From the NCBI RefSeq assembly GCF_018139545.1, contig NZ_JAGSPJ010000005.1:167015-231014 (forward strand): a stretch of DNA of 64,000 nt, read 5' to 3'. How positions within the stretch are numbered: position 1 is the stretch's first letter; each line of letters opens with the position of its first letter. Position numbers and translations under genes: made by a program. Shown in pieces: positions 27,743-38,115 of the stretch. The notes beneath the pieces were generated by a model, which was not told the DNA's origin, ran no database searches, and worked only from the letters and a program-made list of their open reading frames with translations. Origin of the DNA: Affinundibacterium fentianense (GTDB lineage: Bacteria; Pseudomonadota; Gammaproteobacteria; Burkholderiales; Burkholderiaceae_D).

Positions 27743-30700
27743 TTAGTCATATTGTGACCGTTCTTCTTCGATTTCGCTTCTGGTGATCTGCCGATTGAGA
27801 TATTCGATCTCATCTTCTATCCATTGGATAACTTCCTGTTCGAAACCAGCAGCCAACCAATGCCTGAATTTTTCCCTTTTCTGTTTGAAGTACATGCTTT
27901 CTAAACCAACCCAGCCACCAGAATGCATAGTCGCGCTAATGCCGTTTTTGACGCCATCCAGATGGCCATATTGTGTTATTAGTCTCCTCGTCAATTGACC
28001 ACCATTTTCGTCGTCTAGTGAATTTGGCGCAGCATTTGCTATCAATGCAGATCGTTCTTTTGGATCGATGCTGATCCAATTAAATATCTCTTCGATAGGT
28101 AAATATTTAATTGCCCCTGCTGTTGCCTCTTGATCGAAGGCATTATTGCCATTCTTTAACCAGTGCAAAATATCAAAGCGCCAACTTGGTAATGATTCTT
28201 CGATGTGCTGACAGATTAACTGCCAAGCTTGATATGGCTGCATTTTGATCAATTCGATTGTAACTGCATTAACATCTGTGTCATAACTTAATCGATCTTC
28301 ATCTTTCATTTCAGTTAATATGGCATCGAGTAATTTCATGGAATGCGCTTGATTCCAAGTAAGTAGTTTTAAACATACGTTTTTCCAATGATAGCGGTAC
28401 ATTTCGCGATTGCCATGACCTCTTGCTATCAATCTACTTACAATACTCAAAACGAAATCGGCGTCGAACGCAGATTGTTCGTTAAAGTCAAGATCGTCAA
28501 GTAACTCAATCAGTAGAAGTTGAATATCGAATGTGTCATACCTCGCTAGTAAATTAAACAGAGTGGTAAGTTGTTTATGGGAGATTGTTTTTGCAACATT
28601 GCCGTATCTCAGGCGAAAAAATAGACTAGGCTCTATCAATCCACGCTCGAGCGCATCGATACAAAGTGAAAATTGCTGTTCATCGTACTCCCCTGCAAGT
28701 ACGACTGATGTGCCAATTGACATCGTCTCTTGATTGAGAAAGAAAGTCCGAATCGTTAAGTGGAATTTGTTCAAGTCTTTGGCCTTGACTATCGATAGAT
28801 AGCCATCGAGACAGGTTTGTTGATTTGTCTTTCTGGTGACTCCAATTAAAGATTCTAATAGATCGAAAGATGAATCGTTTAGTGCAAGTTGCTCGCCAAA
28901 ATGAAATAGAGCGACACTATGTTTTACGTGTTCTAAAAGACTGTTTATCATCGAAATTTTCTCGGGTGCCCTGGATATTCGACGTGCTAGTGCATTGACT
29001 AAAGCTTTCGATCTCGTTTTTGGTTTTCCACTGCGTTCTCGATATCCTTCATCCCACTCAGAATATCCGACATCAATCACATATTTTTGAAATCTATTGC
29101 TTAGACTCATCTTTGCATGGGATCGTTCTATCAATTTTATTTGCCTGAAAATATCCTCATGATCCCTATGTCTGTAATTTCTCCATTGACTGAAGAAACG
29201 ATTTAATCTTGTAGTTGCCATTTCTTTGTCACGAGCTAACTCTTTCAAAATTTGGAAAGCGAGTTCAGTGCATGGAGCGAGGATGATGAGTTGCTCGACA
29301 GCTTCAAGCATACTCAAACAAACTTCAGGGCGTAAAGATTGATCCCAACTGCGTGTTTCTTGAATCAAATTCTGAAAGTAGAGTAATTTAGCCTCCCACC
29401 AATCGCCATATGTCTCAGGCGCCCATAGTTTTGCCCTTTCTCTTAGCCCTTGGTTTTCTACGCCAACGATGCGAAATCCCATACCGTTTGTCATAAGGGC
29501 TGCATTCATGGCTCGTAGCCCTAAACGACGTTCTCTGCTATCCATTGAGCGTAGTAAGCTGAGCATCGCTGTGAGTCTGACTTGCGGGGACGCTTCCGTA
29601 TTTGCTGCTTCGGGCCCGATTCTGAATAAACCAATTAAGGTTCCAGTTGCGTTATTTGAATTGTCAGCGTTTTCATTAATTGCAAGTCTCGCTAGTAAGC
29701 GCAATGCTCTTAAAGTAAATCTATCCCAGACAGCGATTTTCTCAATTGTCCAGACTAGTTGTTGGCGATTATCTTTGAAATTAAGAAGTTCTTGATCGGA
29801 CCATGTGCCAACGGTGGCCTCTAGCAAACGTAGTACTGCTAGAGGATTTGCTTCGGCAAGTATAGACAGAAATTGGCCACCCTTCGAAGATGTCAGTGCC
29901 GCGTATTCGGAAAAAATGCCATTGACGTTCAAAATGTCTTCGATCACAGAAGAGTTTGCAGAAGCGTCGGCATATTTGAACATTTTCAGAAACCAGATAT
30001 GCAGTGATTCAGGCATCTCGCTAAACAACTGTGTAAAGTTAAATCCGCGCCCGTATCGCTCCCAGAATTGCTTCCACAAGTAGATGTGTAGAGCCTTGGG
30101 CACAAAGAATAGAGTGCGGTGCCCTTGTAATACACGGCGTGCACGAAGGCCTTGGATGATTTCTTGAAATTGTGTCCAGCCTATACTTGGGTCACTTTTT
30201 TGTATTAGTTGTGCGATGTATTTTGCCTCTTCACCCACAGGCGCTTCGTAACCGAAACGACTGAACAGTGAGAGATGGTGTGCGACACAATCTATTTGAC
30301 GAGCGGAAAGATCGCTAGTTCTTTGATATCCATGTAAGTATCTCGTCCAGATTGCGATTGTTGAAGGAGGTCTGAGTAAATCTGTAGGGTTTGCAAATAG
30401 ATTATCAGCTACCGCTTGGGCAACTCGAGGTGAACCTTCGCAGATGCTTACCCATCTATTTAATTCATTTGAATCGCCAATTCGACGTGCCAAGATGCTC
30501 TTAATTGTTGCGTCGTTCAGTAATGGTGCATGTAATCTAAGAATTTCGTCGTCATATGTTTCATCTCGACCATGATCCAAGGTGATTATTTTTAGGTTGC
30601 CGCAGCGAGGTTTTAAGTGTTGCCAGATGGCGATCATTTCCTGTTCTGGAAGTTCGTCAATTACAACTACGAGAGGCTTGATGCCAGTGGCTTTAATTAA

Positions 30701-31516
30701 ATGAAGAAAGAAGTTCGACTGTCCGAATTTCGAACCGTCTTGAAAATAAAGTACAAATGGCGCTAAGTCTTTCTCCTTCAGCGCTTCCAGCACAATGCGC
30801 GTTTTGCCAAGGCCTGGCTCTCCAAGAATTCGTATGTGTTTTTGTTCTTCAGATAATGCAGTTCTAATTTCATTGATGAGACTCGTTTGTTCATCTGAGA
30901 CCTCAAAAATATTCGACATGTGCGCATTTATCTGCCATTCGCTAATTGTCCACGTCTCTTGAATAGTGTTGGGTACCAAAAGTGATGCAGTACCAGGGTA
31001 TCGTTCGATAAATTCCGCAATTTGGCTTGCGCCTAGAATGTCAATTTTATCCTCGTAGCTTGAGAACCCCTCAGTTGCAAAATAGCTCGCAATCAATTTT
31101 CGTGCATCATGTCTCTGTTTTGGTGTGAAGTCTATTCCCGTAGAAATGACGACATATCGGCCATTTCTTTCTAGTAAACGCTGTATCTCGGAGAATAATT
31201 CTCCACTGGTACTAAACAGCTCTCCACGCATTGAGCTTTTAGTCCAAGGCTTGAACGAGCTACCTGATTTGATTTGGAATCCTGTGATTCCAGAACAGAA
31301 TAGACAGTCGTTAGGAGTATCGAAATCATCTGGCGTACAGATTTCCGCATCAATTCCACCATCGGGAGTATTGAGGCGACTTGATATCGTTAGGACGGAT
31401 GGACTTAGTTTCGCATATGCGCATTCTGCTCGGAAAACTTGGCGCAACACATCAACTGCCATCTCAGCACTCAGTGAAATAACTGCTTGTAATGGTATTT
31501 TCTGGAGAAAAGTCAT
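27743..31516 (-). CDS. Putative nuclease-STAND NTPase with long helical C-terminus; candidate single-gene defence protein
   Basis: The protein is 1257 aa. The N-terminal ~180 residues look like a PD-(D/E)XK nuclease: D52-GGID-A-E58, then F80-Q-I-K83, followed by a strand-rich YVVISTGI and TPKQRHDARKL. Next is a P-loop NTPase: Walker A GEPGLGKT (residues 232-239), Walker B LVVVIDE (282-288), and a sensor-like CGNLKIITLDHG. A winged-helix-like part (about 400-480) is followed by a very long alpha-helical region of repeat type to the end. The tail has GGWVG and then a charged W-rich helix (FRHWLAAGFEQEVIQWIEDE). This effector/NTPase/sensor order is typical of STAND (Avs-like) anti-phage proteins. 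It is monocistronic and visibly AT-richer than its neighbours, suggesting transfer. The activity is inferred. Confidence 0.8.
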   Translation of the reverse strand: MTFLQKIPLQAVISLSAEMAVDVLRQVFRAECAYAKLSPSVLTISSRLNTPDGGIDAEICTPDDFDTPNDCLFCSGITGFQIKSGSSFKPWTKSSMRGELFSTSGELFSEIQRLLERNGRYVVISTGIDFTPKQRHDARKLIASYFATEGFSSYEDKIDILGASQIAEFIERYPGTASLLVPNTIQETWTISEWQINAHMSNIFEVSDEQTSLINEIRTALSEEQKHIRILGEPGLGKTRIVLEALKEKDLAPFVLYFQDGSKFGQSNFFLHLIKATGIKPLVVVIDELPEQEMIAIWQHLKPRCGNLKIITLDHGRDETYDDEILRLHAPLLNDATIKSILARRIGDSNELNRWVSICEGSPRVAQAVADNLFANPTDLLRPPSTIAIWTRYLHGYQRTSDLSARQIDCVAHHLSLFSRFGYEAPVGEEAKYIAQLIQKSDPSIGWTQFQEIIQGLRARRVLQGHRTLFFVPKALHIYLWKQFWERYGRGFNFTQLFSEMPESLHIWFLKMFKYADASANSSVIEDILNVNGIFSEYAALTSSKGGQFLSILAEANPLAVLRLLEATVGTWSDQELLNFKDNRQQLVWTIEKIAVWDRFTLRALRLLARLAINENADNSNNATGTLIGLFRIGPEAANTEASPQVRLTAMLSLLRSMDSRERRLGLRAMNAALMTNGMGFRIVGVENQGLRERAKLWAPETYGDWWEAKLLYFQNLIQETRSWDQSLRPEVCLSMLEAVEQLIILAPCTELAFQILKELARDKEMATTRLNRFFSQWRNYRHRDHEDIFRQIKLIERSHAKMSLSNRFQKYVIDVGYSEWDEGYRERSGKPKTRSKALVNALARRISRAPEKISMINSLLEHVKHSVALFHFGEQLALNDSSFDLLESLIGVTRKTNQQTCLDGYLSIVKAKDLNKFHLTIRTFFLNQETMSIGTSVVLAGEYDEQQFSLCIDALERGLIEPSLFFRLRYGNVAKTISHKQLTTLFNLLARYDTFDIQLLLIELLDDLDFNEQSAFDADFVLSIVSRLIARGHGNREMYRYHWKNVCLKLLTWNQAHSMKLLDAILTEMKDEDRLSYDTDVNAVTIELIKMQPYQAWQLICQHIEESLPSWRFDILHWLKNGNNAFDQEATAGAIKYLPIEEIFNWISIDPKERSALIANAAPNSLDDENGGQLTRRLITQYGHLDGVKNGISATMHSGGWVGLESMYFKQKREKFRHWLAAGFEQEVIQWIEDEIEYLNRQITRSEIEEERSQYD

Positions 31517-31806
31517 TTGCGCCTGTCGATGTAAGTGTTCGATTTAAGTATGAGTTTGATTCAGATCTCGCTGTCTCAGATAGATGTTCCAATATCAATA
31601 TGATGAATTGTCCATCAGTTAATTCACAAGGACAATACGATTATTTGATATTTTGAGTTCGAAAATAAATAATCTGGGCGGATGCCTGAAATATATTCCT
31701 CAGAAACTGCATAAGCAAACACGAAATCATTCGTTTTCATTTAATAACCTAGTCTTTAGTCTACGCACATCGATTAACTAATTATCTGTGTGGAGTTGAA
31801 ATAGAA

Positions 31807-32814
31807 ATGAAACTACTAAAAAAAATCGTATTAGCGTTGGCGTTAGCTTCGGCTACTGTTACACCTATCGTACATGCAGCAGACGTCACATTGCTCAATG
31901 TCTCCTATGACCCAACCCGTGAGTTATACCAAGATGTGAATGCGGTGTTCGCTAAGTTTTGGCAAACCAGGACCGGAGATAAACTCACGATTAAGCAATC
32001 GCACGGTGGTTCGGGTAAGCAGGCACGTGCGGTGATTGATGGCTTGGACGCCGATGTGCTGACTTTGGCCTTGGCGTATGACATTGATGCCGTTGCCGAA
32101 AAAGGTTTGTTGGATAAAGCGTGGCAGAAGCGTCTTGCGCATAATGCCTCGCCTTATACCTCGATCATCGTTTTCTTGGTGCGTAAAGGGAATCCCAAAG
32201 CGATTAAAGATTGGAATGATTTGGTCAAACCTGGGGTGGCGGTCATAACGCCGAATCCGAAAACGTCTGGTGGTGCACGTTGGAATTATTTGGCGGCATG
32301 GGGTTATGCTTTAAAACAAAAAGCAGGCAGCAATGTAACGGCTAAAGATTTTGTACAAAAGCTCTACAAAAACGTACCAGTTTTGGATTCTGGTGCACGC
32401 GGTTCGACCGTAACGTTTTCTGAGCGCGGCATTGGCGATGTATTGATCACTTGGGAAAATGAAGCCTATCTCGCATTGAAAGAATTTGGCGCCGATAAGT
32501 TGCAGATCGTCACGCCGAGTTTAAGTATTTTGGCCGAGCCACCGGTGACGGTAGTTGATAAAACCGTGGATAAACGCGGAACAAGAAAAGTGGCGGAAGC
32601 GTATCTGAATTATCTCTACACAGATGAAGCGCAAGACTTGATCGGCAAACATTTTTATCGCCCAACTTCTGAACGCGCAGCAAAGAAGTACGCAGGACAA
32701 TTTGCGAAAGTGAATTTATTCAAGATTGATGAGGTATTTGGTGGTTGGAGTAAAGCGCAAAAAGAACATTTTTCTGATGGAGGTGTATTCGATCAAATTT
32801 ATCAGGCAAAGTAA
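31807..32814 (+). CDS. sbp: Sulfate/thiosulfate ABC transporter periplasmic binding protein
   Basis: This 335-aa periplasmic protein binds sulfate (or thiosulfate) for CysTWA. It has a Sec signal peptide ending VHAAD (about residue 24), the family opening [17 protein letters not shown], the sulfate-contact segment [19 protein letters not shown], and [21 protein letters not shown]. It starts the cys locus, but a structured terminator-like element lies between it and the following genes. Expression is probably sulfur-starvation dependent via CysB (known for the family; no operator was identified here). Confidence 0.96.
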   Translation: MKLLKKIVLALALASATVTPIVHAADVTLLNVSYDPTRELYQDVNAVFAKFWQTRTGDKLTIKQSHGGSGKQARAVIDGLDADVLTLALAYDIDAVAEKGLLDKAWQKRLAHNASPYTSIIVFLVRKGNPKAIKDWNDLVKPGVAVITPNPKTSGGARWNYLAAWGYALKQKAGSNVTAKDFVQKLYKNVPVLDSGARGSTVTFSERGIGDVLITWENEAYLALKEFGADKLQIVTPSLSILAEPPVTVVDKTVDKRGTRKVAEAYLNYLYTDEAQDLIGKHFYRPTSERAAKKYAGQFAKVNLFKIDEVFGGWSKAQKEHFSDGGVFDQIYQAK

Positions 32815-32979
32815 GGGTAGTGGTTCGATTCAACGGTCATTCTCAATAATCGTCTAGCGCATCGATGTGTCGTTGTGGAAGTTGTTGAGCATGTTTTGCT
32901 TCATTGTGATCCCCAAGTCATGGTGATACGGAATCGGCAATCAGATGCTTATTGAACGTAGTTGAAATTTTTAGTTTTC

Positions 32980-33007
32980 ATCAAAACTCTCCCCCCTCGG
33001 TTTTGAT
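32980..33007 (+). repeat. Inverted repeat downstream of sbp
   Basis: ATCAAAAC and GTTTTGAT form a perfect 8-bp stem with a 12-base C-rich loop. There is no T-tract, so it is not a classical terminator. It precedes a second, stronger hairpin by about 30 bases. Confidence 0.5.
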
Positions 33008-33038
33008 AACATAACTAAGTTAGTCTGATCTTGGTGTT

Positions 33039-33104
33039 GCGCGACATAGCGATATTTTCTAGAGATGTTTTCTCTTGCGAATGTTTGTATGTCGCGCTTT
33101 TTTT
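33039..33104 (+). terminator. Structured rho-independent terminator or attenuator between sbp and the EAL gene
   Basis: GCGCGACATA (33039-33048) pairs perfectly with TATGTCGCGC (33088-33097) and is followed by seven T's. The 39-base loop holds an inner hairpin, AGAGA-TGTTT-TCTCT. This should end or attenuate the sbp transcript about 225-280 bases past its stop and could leave a stable 3' RNA. Confidence 0.8.
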
Positions 33105-33226
33105 ATTTTCTATGCTGACGAAATGCGGATGTACACAAATCATCTAAGCAAGTGCAAATTACTTCGTTGGTTTTTCTCAAGTGGTGTTTTAAGCTGGTTT
33201 TATACGATTAACTGAAAGGAATGAGA

Positions 33227-34096
33227 ATGACATACACCGGTTTAAGACATTATTTAAATAGTTTACCAACACAAACTACTAGTCAATTATTTCCAGGAAA
33301 AGATGGCCGTATTTCGGCGCGGTTTTTTAATGCGCGCTTAAGTAGCGTATTTCAGCCTATACGGTCTGGCGAAGATTTAAGTTTGCTTGCCTATGAGGCC
33401 TTTGTTCGTAGTTTTTCGGTCAATGATCAAGGGCTTAGTATCTGGAAATTATTAGAGCATGCTAGTTCTGATGATGAGTCGGTCGAGCTAGATCGTTTGT
33501 GCCGCTTACTGCATGCAATTAACTTTTTCCGTCAAGCGACTGCCGACAATCTCGACTTATATTTGAGTGTACATAATCGCCTATTAACGGCGGTTGCGGG
33601 TAATCATGGTGCTGCTTTTCAGCGGGTACTTGCCAGGTTAGATATCCCGCAGAAAAGAATTGTTTTGCAATTGCCAGCGATTGTTCCAAGTCAACGTTGG
33701 GCAATTACGCATGTTGCCGATAACTATCGTCGCAATGGATTCCGACTGGCACTTCATGCACAAAATATCGAACAAGCTTTTGACTTACTTGAACGTGTGC
33801 AGCCGGATGTGTTGAAGCTCACTTTCGAACAAAGTCTGGCGGATAAGAATGCTTGGCTGTTTGAAGATTTACTCAGACAGGCGGCGCGACAATCTTGCTT
33901 AATTATTTTGCGTAAAGTCGATCAATTGACCGTGTTTGAGAAATTGCGAGAATTTTCCGATTATCGGCTTGCTTTTGCGATGCAAGGTAATGCGATTGAT
34001 ATTGCGCGTTCTCATCTGATCAATCCTGAAGGAACGCCATCTCACCTGCGCCAGCAAACGGATTCGAATGCTTCGCCTCGGCAAGCTTGTTGCTGA
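33227..34096 (+). CDS. Degenerate EAL-domain protein inside the sulfate uptake locus
   Basis: The protein is 289 aa. The start is 33227, as AAGGA sits 6 bases before it; the ATG at 33221 would abut the ribosome site. It has an EAL-like fold: SSVFQPI near residue 40, YEAFVR in place of the EALLR signature, then VLQLPAIVPS, LALHAQN and LKLTFEQSL. The key acidic metal ligands of active phosphodiesterases (E of EAL, E..N, DD-type motif) are missing, so it is probably not a c-di-GMP phosphodiesterase and may instead bind a protein or nucleotide. It lies between sbp and cysT on the same strand, separated from cysT by 140 bp. Confidence 0.85.
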   Translation: MTYTGLRHYLNSLPTQTTSQLFPGKDGRISARFFNARLSSVFQPIRSGEDLSLLAYEAFVRSFSVNDQGLSIWKLLEHASSDDESVELDRLCRLLHAINFFRQATADNLDLYLSVHNRLLTAVAGNHGAAFQRVLARLDIPQKRIVLQLPAIVPSQRWAITHVADNYRRNGFRLALHAQNIEQAFDLLERVQPDVLKLTFEQSLADKNAWLFEDLLRQAARQSCLIILRKVDQLTVFEKLREFSDYRLAFAMQGNAIDIARSHLINPEGTPSHLRQQTDSNASPRQACC

Positions 34097-34236
34097 GCGA
34101 TTAGGCTTTTGAGCCTCAGACATTACGCCAGCTTATGCAGAAATCGACTATAGAAATATGAAAAAAATCGTTTTCCATATAACTTGATCATGCAATCATC
34201 TGTCATCTAAAGCTTATCTGGTAATAAGGGCTGTGC

Positions 34237-35091
34237 ATGACATTTCTATCAAAAAATCGGGCGAAGGCACGACGGGTCATTCCCGGTTTTCACTTATCGG
34301 TGGGATTTACCTTGTTTTATTTGGGCCTAATCGTCCTGATTCCTTTGTCCGCGGTCTTCATTAAAACCTTTAGCATGACTTGGGATGCGTTTTGGCATAC
34401 CGTCACTTCTGAGCGCGTGATGGCTTCGTATCGCTTGACCTTTGGTGCGTCTTTGCTCGCAGCCTTTATTAATGTGATTTTTGGCGGTATCTTGGCTTGG
34501 GTGTTGGTTCGTTATCAATTCCCAGGAAAACGCTTGATTGATGCGTTTGTGGATTTGCCTTTTGCCTTGCCAACTGCGGTGGCTGGCATCACTTTAGCGA
34601 CCCTGTATGCGCCGAATGGATGGCTAGGCAAGTTGTTAGCGCCGTTTGACATTAAAGTCGCTTATACCCCGCTCGGCGTATTAGTGGCGTTGATCTTTAT
34701 CGGTTTACCTTTCGTTGTACGCACCGTACAACCCGTGTTGGAAGAAGCAGAAAAAGAACTTGAAGAGGCTGCCATTAGCTTGGGGGCTAGCCATTGGCAA
34801 ACTTTTGTGCGGGTGATTTTCCCCACCATTTTGCCCGCCGTATTGACCGGCTTTGCTTTAGCTTTTGCCCGTGCTACTGGCGAATATGGTTCAGTGATTT
34901 TCATTGCTGGCAACATGCCGATGATTTCTGAGATCACACCACTTTTCATGATCACGAAACTCGAACAGTATGATTACGCGGGTGCGACCGCCATTGCTGT
35001 GGTGATGTTGATTATTTCCTTTATTTTGTTGTTGGCGATTAATGCGCTGCAAGCATGGACGCGCCGTCGTCAGACAGCAGGGAGAGAATAA
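34237..35091 (+). CDS. cysT: Sulfate/thiosulfate ABC transporter permease CysT (CysU)
   Basis: This 284-aa inner-membrane permease has six predicted helices and the ABC permease EAA loop contacting CysA ([23 protein letters not shown] split around residue 180). The family segment [21 protein letters not shown] is clear. Its stop overlaps the cysW start (TAATG). Confidence 0.95.
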   Translation: MTFLSKNRAKARRVIPGFHLSVGFTLFYLGLIVLIPLSAVFIKTFSMTWDAFWHTVTSERVMASYRLTFGASLLAAFINVIFGGILAWVLVRYQFPGKRLIDAFVDLPFALPTAVAGITLATLYAPNGWLGKLLAPFDIKVAYTPLGVLVALIFIGLPFVVRTVQPVLEEAEKELEEAAISLGASHWQTFVRVIFPTILPAVLTGFALAFARATGEYGSVIFIAGNMPMISEITPLFMITKLEQYDYAGATAIAVVMLIISFILLLAINALQAWTRRRQTAGRE

Positions 35092-35987
35092 TGAGTACAC
35101 AAATTTCAACGACGAAACACCTAGAACCGCGCACAGAGCCGCCGCTGCAATTGCAAGCGACATTAGAACCTGTATGGGTAAGAATTTTGTTACTTACCGT
35201 CGCATTGGCGTTCGTGACCTTGTTTTTGTTTATTCCATTGGTGGCTGTATTCACTGAAGCTTTACGTAAGGGGTGGGATGTTTATCTCACGTCGATTCAA
35301 GAGCCCGATGCGGTGTCAGCAATTAAACTCACTTTGATTGCTGCGGGAATTGCGGTGCCTTTGAATTTAGTATTTGGGGTTGCTGCAGCTTGGGCGATCG
35401 CGAAATTTGAATTCCGTGGTAAGAACGTTTTACTGACTCTCATTGATCTCCCGTTTTCTGTCTCGCCCGTGATTTCGGGTCTGATCTATGTGCTGTTGTT
35501 TGGAGCGCAAGGTTGGTTTGGCGAATGGTTGCGCGAGCACGATATCAAGATCTTGTTTGCGGTACCGGGCATCGTGTTGGCCACGATTTTTGTGACTTTC
35601 CCTTTCGTTGCACGTGAATTGATTCCCTTGATGCAGGCGCAAGGTAGTGAGGAAGAAGAGGCCGCATTGGTATTGGGCGCTTCTGGTTGGAAAACTTTCT
35701 GGCATGTGACTTTGCCGAATATCAAGTGGGGTTTGCTATACGGTGTGATCTTGTGTAATGCGCGGGCGATGGGTGAATTTGGTGCGGTATCGGTGGTGTC
35801 CGGTCATATACGCGGCGAGACCAATACCATGCCCTTGCAGATTGAAATTTTGTACAACGAATATAACTTCACTGCAGCATTTGCAGTGGCCTCTTTGTTG
35901 ACATTATTAGCGCTGGTGACATTGGCATTGAAAACCATCGTGGAATGGAAAACCGACGAATCGCGTCAAGGTATTCCACAGGAATAA
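35091..35987 (+). CDS. cysW: Sulfate/thiosulfate ABC transporter permease CysW
   Basis: This is the 298-aa second permease subunit of the sulfate importer. It has the typical [14 protein letters not shown] first helix, [19 protein letters not shown], and the EAA-type loop [23 protein letters not shown]. The start at 35091 overlaps the cysT stop and has GGGAGAGA upstream; an upstream in-frame ATG within cysT is rejected. The downstream 81-bp gap to cysA carries a REP-like palindrome. Confidence 0.95.
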   Translation: MSTQISTTKHLEPRTEPPLQLQATLEPVWVRILLLTVALAFVTLFLFIPLVAVFTEALRKGWDVYLTSIQEPDAVSAIKLTLIAAGIAVPLNLVFGVAAAWAIAKFEFRGKNVLLTLIDLPFSVSPVISGLIYVLLFGAQGWFGEWLREHDIKILFAVPGIVLATIFVTFPFVARELIPLMQAQGSEEEEAALVLGASGWKTFWHVTLPNIKWGLLYGVILCNARAMGEFGAVSVVSGHIRGETNTMPLQIEILYNEYNFTAAFAVASLLTLLALVTLALKTIVEWKTDESRQGIPQE

Positions 35988-36003
35988 AGAGCTTGGTGTA
36001 GCG

Positions 36004-36031
36004 CCCCTTCTCCCGCTAGCGGGGAATAGGG
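36004..36031. repeat. REP-like palindrome between cysW and cysA
   Basis: The perfect palindrome CCCGCTAGCGGG (36012-36023) is flanked by CCCCTTCT and GAATAGGG, giving an imperfect ~28-bp inverted repeat. C/G-rich palindromes of this form in intergenic spaces are typical of repetitive extragenic palindromic elements. Copy number in the genome cannot be judged from one window. Confidence 0.6.
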
Positions 36032-36068
36032 AGTAAGAATGTAAATATTTGAAAGATCGGAAAAAAAC

Positions 36069-37139
36069 ATGAGCATTGCTGTCAATCAATTGCAAAAACG
36101 CTTTGGTAGTTTTACTGCCCTCGATAATGTGTCTTTAGATTTTCCGAATGGTGAATTAACTGCATTATTGGGACCATCTGGCTGCGGTAAGACGACCTTG
36201 CTGCGCATCATTGCTGGCTTGGAATATGCTGATAGCGGTCAGGTCTTGTTGGACGGTGAAGACGCTTCCAATCAGCATGTGCGTGAACGTCAAGTCGGCT
36301 TTGTGTTTCAGCATTACGCCTTATTCAAGCACATGACGATCTTTGAAAATATTGCATTCGGCTTGCGTGTAAAACCGCGTCATTTGCGTCCAAGCGAAGC
36401 GCAAATCAAGGAAAAAGTCACCAAGTTGTTGGAATTGGTACAACTTGATTGGTTGGCAGATCGTTACCCGCCGCAACTCTCTGGTGGACAGCGCCAAAGG
36501 ATAGCCTTGGCGCGTGCATTGGCGGTTGAACCTCGTGTTCTTTTACTTGACGAACCTTTCGGTGCGCTTGATGCCAAGGTACGCAAAGAGCTGCGCCGTT
36601 GGTTACGTCGCTTGCACGATGAATTGCATGTGACGAGTATTTTCGTCACGCACGATCAAGAGGAAGCGCTCGAAGTGGCTGATCAAATTGTGGTGATGAA
36701 TCACGGCAAAGTTGAGCAAGTCGGGGCGCCGAATGAAGTGTACCAACATCCTGCCACTCCCTTTGTCTATGGGTTCTTAGGCAATGTGAACTTGTTTCAT
36801 GGACGTGTTCACGAAGGCATCTTGGATGCGGATGGTGTTGCGTTTGATGCGCCAGGGCATGCTGACACAAAAGATGCAGTCGGCACTGGTTATGTGCGTC
36901 CTCATGAACTGGATATCGATCGATATACACCAGACGCAAAAGGTTTGATCGTCAAACTGCGTCGTGTACATGGAATCGGCCCATTAGCGCAATTGGAGTT
37001 GGTCCGCGAAGATAATGGTCAAATTGTGGAGGCGATGATTAGTACAGAGCGCGCAGTGCATTTGAATCTGCAAGTAGGAGAAGCTTTGGTGGTGAAGCCA
37101 AAACGCCTGCATGTATTTGTCGATAATGTGAATGCCTAG
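36069..37139 (+). CDS. cysA: Sulfate/thiosulfate import ATP-binding protein CysA
   Basis: The 356-aa ATPase energises CysTW. It has Walker [10 protein letters not shown] (about residue 36), Q-loop FVFQHYALF, signature [12 protein letters not shown], Walker [13 protein letters not shown] and the switch His in [10 protein letters not shown]-terminal TOBE-like domain carries YVRPHELDI. Length and order match CysA. It is followed 8 bp later by cysB. Confidence 0.97.
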   Translation: MSIAVNQLQKRFGSFTALDNVSLDFPNGELTALLGPSGCGKTTLLRIIAGLEYADSGQVLLDGEDASNQHVRERQVGFVFQHYALFKHMTIFENIAFGLRVKPRHLRPSEAQIKEKVTKLLELVQLDWLADRYPPQLSGGQRQRIALARALAVEPRVLLLDEPFGALDAKVRKELRRWLRRLHDELHVTSIFVTHDQEEALEVADQIVVMNHGKVEQVGAPNEVYQHPATPFVYGFLGNVNLFHGRVHEGILDADGVAFDAPGHADTKDAVGTGYVRPHELDIDRYTPDAKGLIVKLRRVHGIGPLAQLELVREDNGQIVEAMISTERAVHLNLQVGEALVVKPKRLHVFVDNVNA

Positions 37140-37147
37140 GAACGACG

Positions 37148-38089
37148 ATGAACTTCCAACAATTACGCTCCATTCGTGAAGCCTGCCGTTGCGGTTATAA
37201 CTTAACCGAAGTGGCGAATGTCTTATACACTTCTCAACCCGGTGTCAGTCGTCAGATTCGCGAAGTGGAAGAAGAGCTCGGCGTGGATATCTTCGAACGC
37301 AATGGCAAACGCTTGACTGGTTTGACCGAGCCCGGCAAAGGTATTTTGCCGATCATCGAACGCTTGCTATTAGAGGCTGAGAATTTACGCCAAGCTGGTA
37401 ACGATTATTCCGATCAAGCGCGTGGGACATTAGCAATCGCAACCACACATACACAAGCACGTTATGTTTTACCAAAGGTCGTGCAACAATTTCGCTTGGC
37501 GTTCCCAGAAGTTCGTATCGCCTTACAACAGAGTGCACCGGAACATATAGCGGAATGGGTTCTGTCCGGTAAAGCCGATATTGGGATCGCGACTGAAGGT
37601 TTGTCGGCGTTTAAAGATCTTGTTTCCTTTCCTTGCTATGAATGGAATCATGTGGTGGTCGTGCCAGATGGACATTCTTTGCTGACACATGCTGAATTAA
37701 GCTTGGCTGATCTCGCCAAGTATCCTTTGATTACTTATGATGTTGGGTTCACGGGTCGAGGGCATATCGACGATGCATTTAGACAAGCAGGTCTACGCAC
37801 CGACATTGTATTGACTGCGATGGATTCTGACGTGATTCAGCAGTATGTAGCCTTAGGACTTGGCGTTGGACTTGTTGCCTCGATGGCGATTGAGACAGGC
37901 AATGAAAATCAACGAGCACAAGGTCTAAGGACCATTTCAGCTTCGCATTTATTTCAATCGAATGTGACTCGACTGGCTGTACGTCGCGGCGCTTATTTAC
38001 GTGCCTACACCTACGATTTTATACAAAAATTTGCGCCAGATTTAAGCCGCGAAGATATTCGAGCTGCATTGGCTGAGAATGAGGTTTAG
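37148..38089 (+). CDS. cysB: LysR-type sulfur assimilation regulator CysB
   Basis: This 313-aa regulator activates sulfate uptake and reduction genes with N-acetylserine as inducer. The N-terminal MNFQQLRSIREA and HTH TSQPGVSRQIREVEEELG are near-diagnostic for CysB/Cbl. The effector domain keeps TTHTQARYVLP and QGSP-like QQSAPEHIAEWV. It sits directly after cysA, suggesting that the regulator is co-expressed with the transporter. Cbl is the alternative, but position and sequence favour CysB. Confidence 0.95.
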   Translation: MNFQQLRSIREACRCGYNLTEVANVLYTSQPGVSRQIREVEEELGVDIFERNGKRLTGLTEPGKGILPIIERLLLEAENLRQAGNDYSDQARGTLAIATTHTQARYVLPKVVQQFRLAFPEVRIALQQSAPEHIAEWVLSGKADIGIATEGLSAFKDLVSFPCYEWNHVVVVPDGHSLLTHAELSLADLAKYPLITYDVGFTGRGHIDDAFRQAGLRTDIVLTAMDSDVIQQYVALGLGVGLVASMAIETGNENQRAQGLRTISASHLFQSNVTRLAVRRGAYLRAYTYDFIQKFAPDLSREDIRAALAENEV

Positions 38090-38115
38090 CGAAATAAGTT
38101 TGGGAAATTGAGAAT

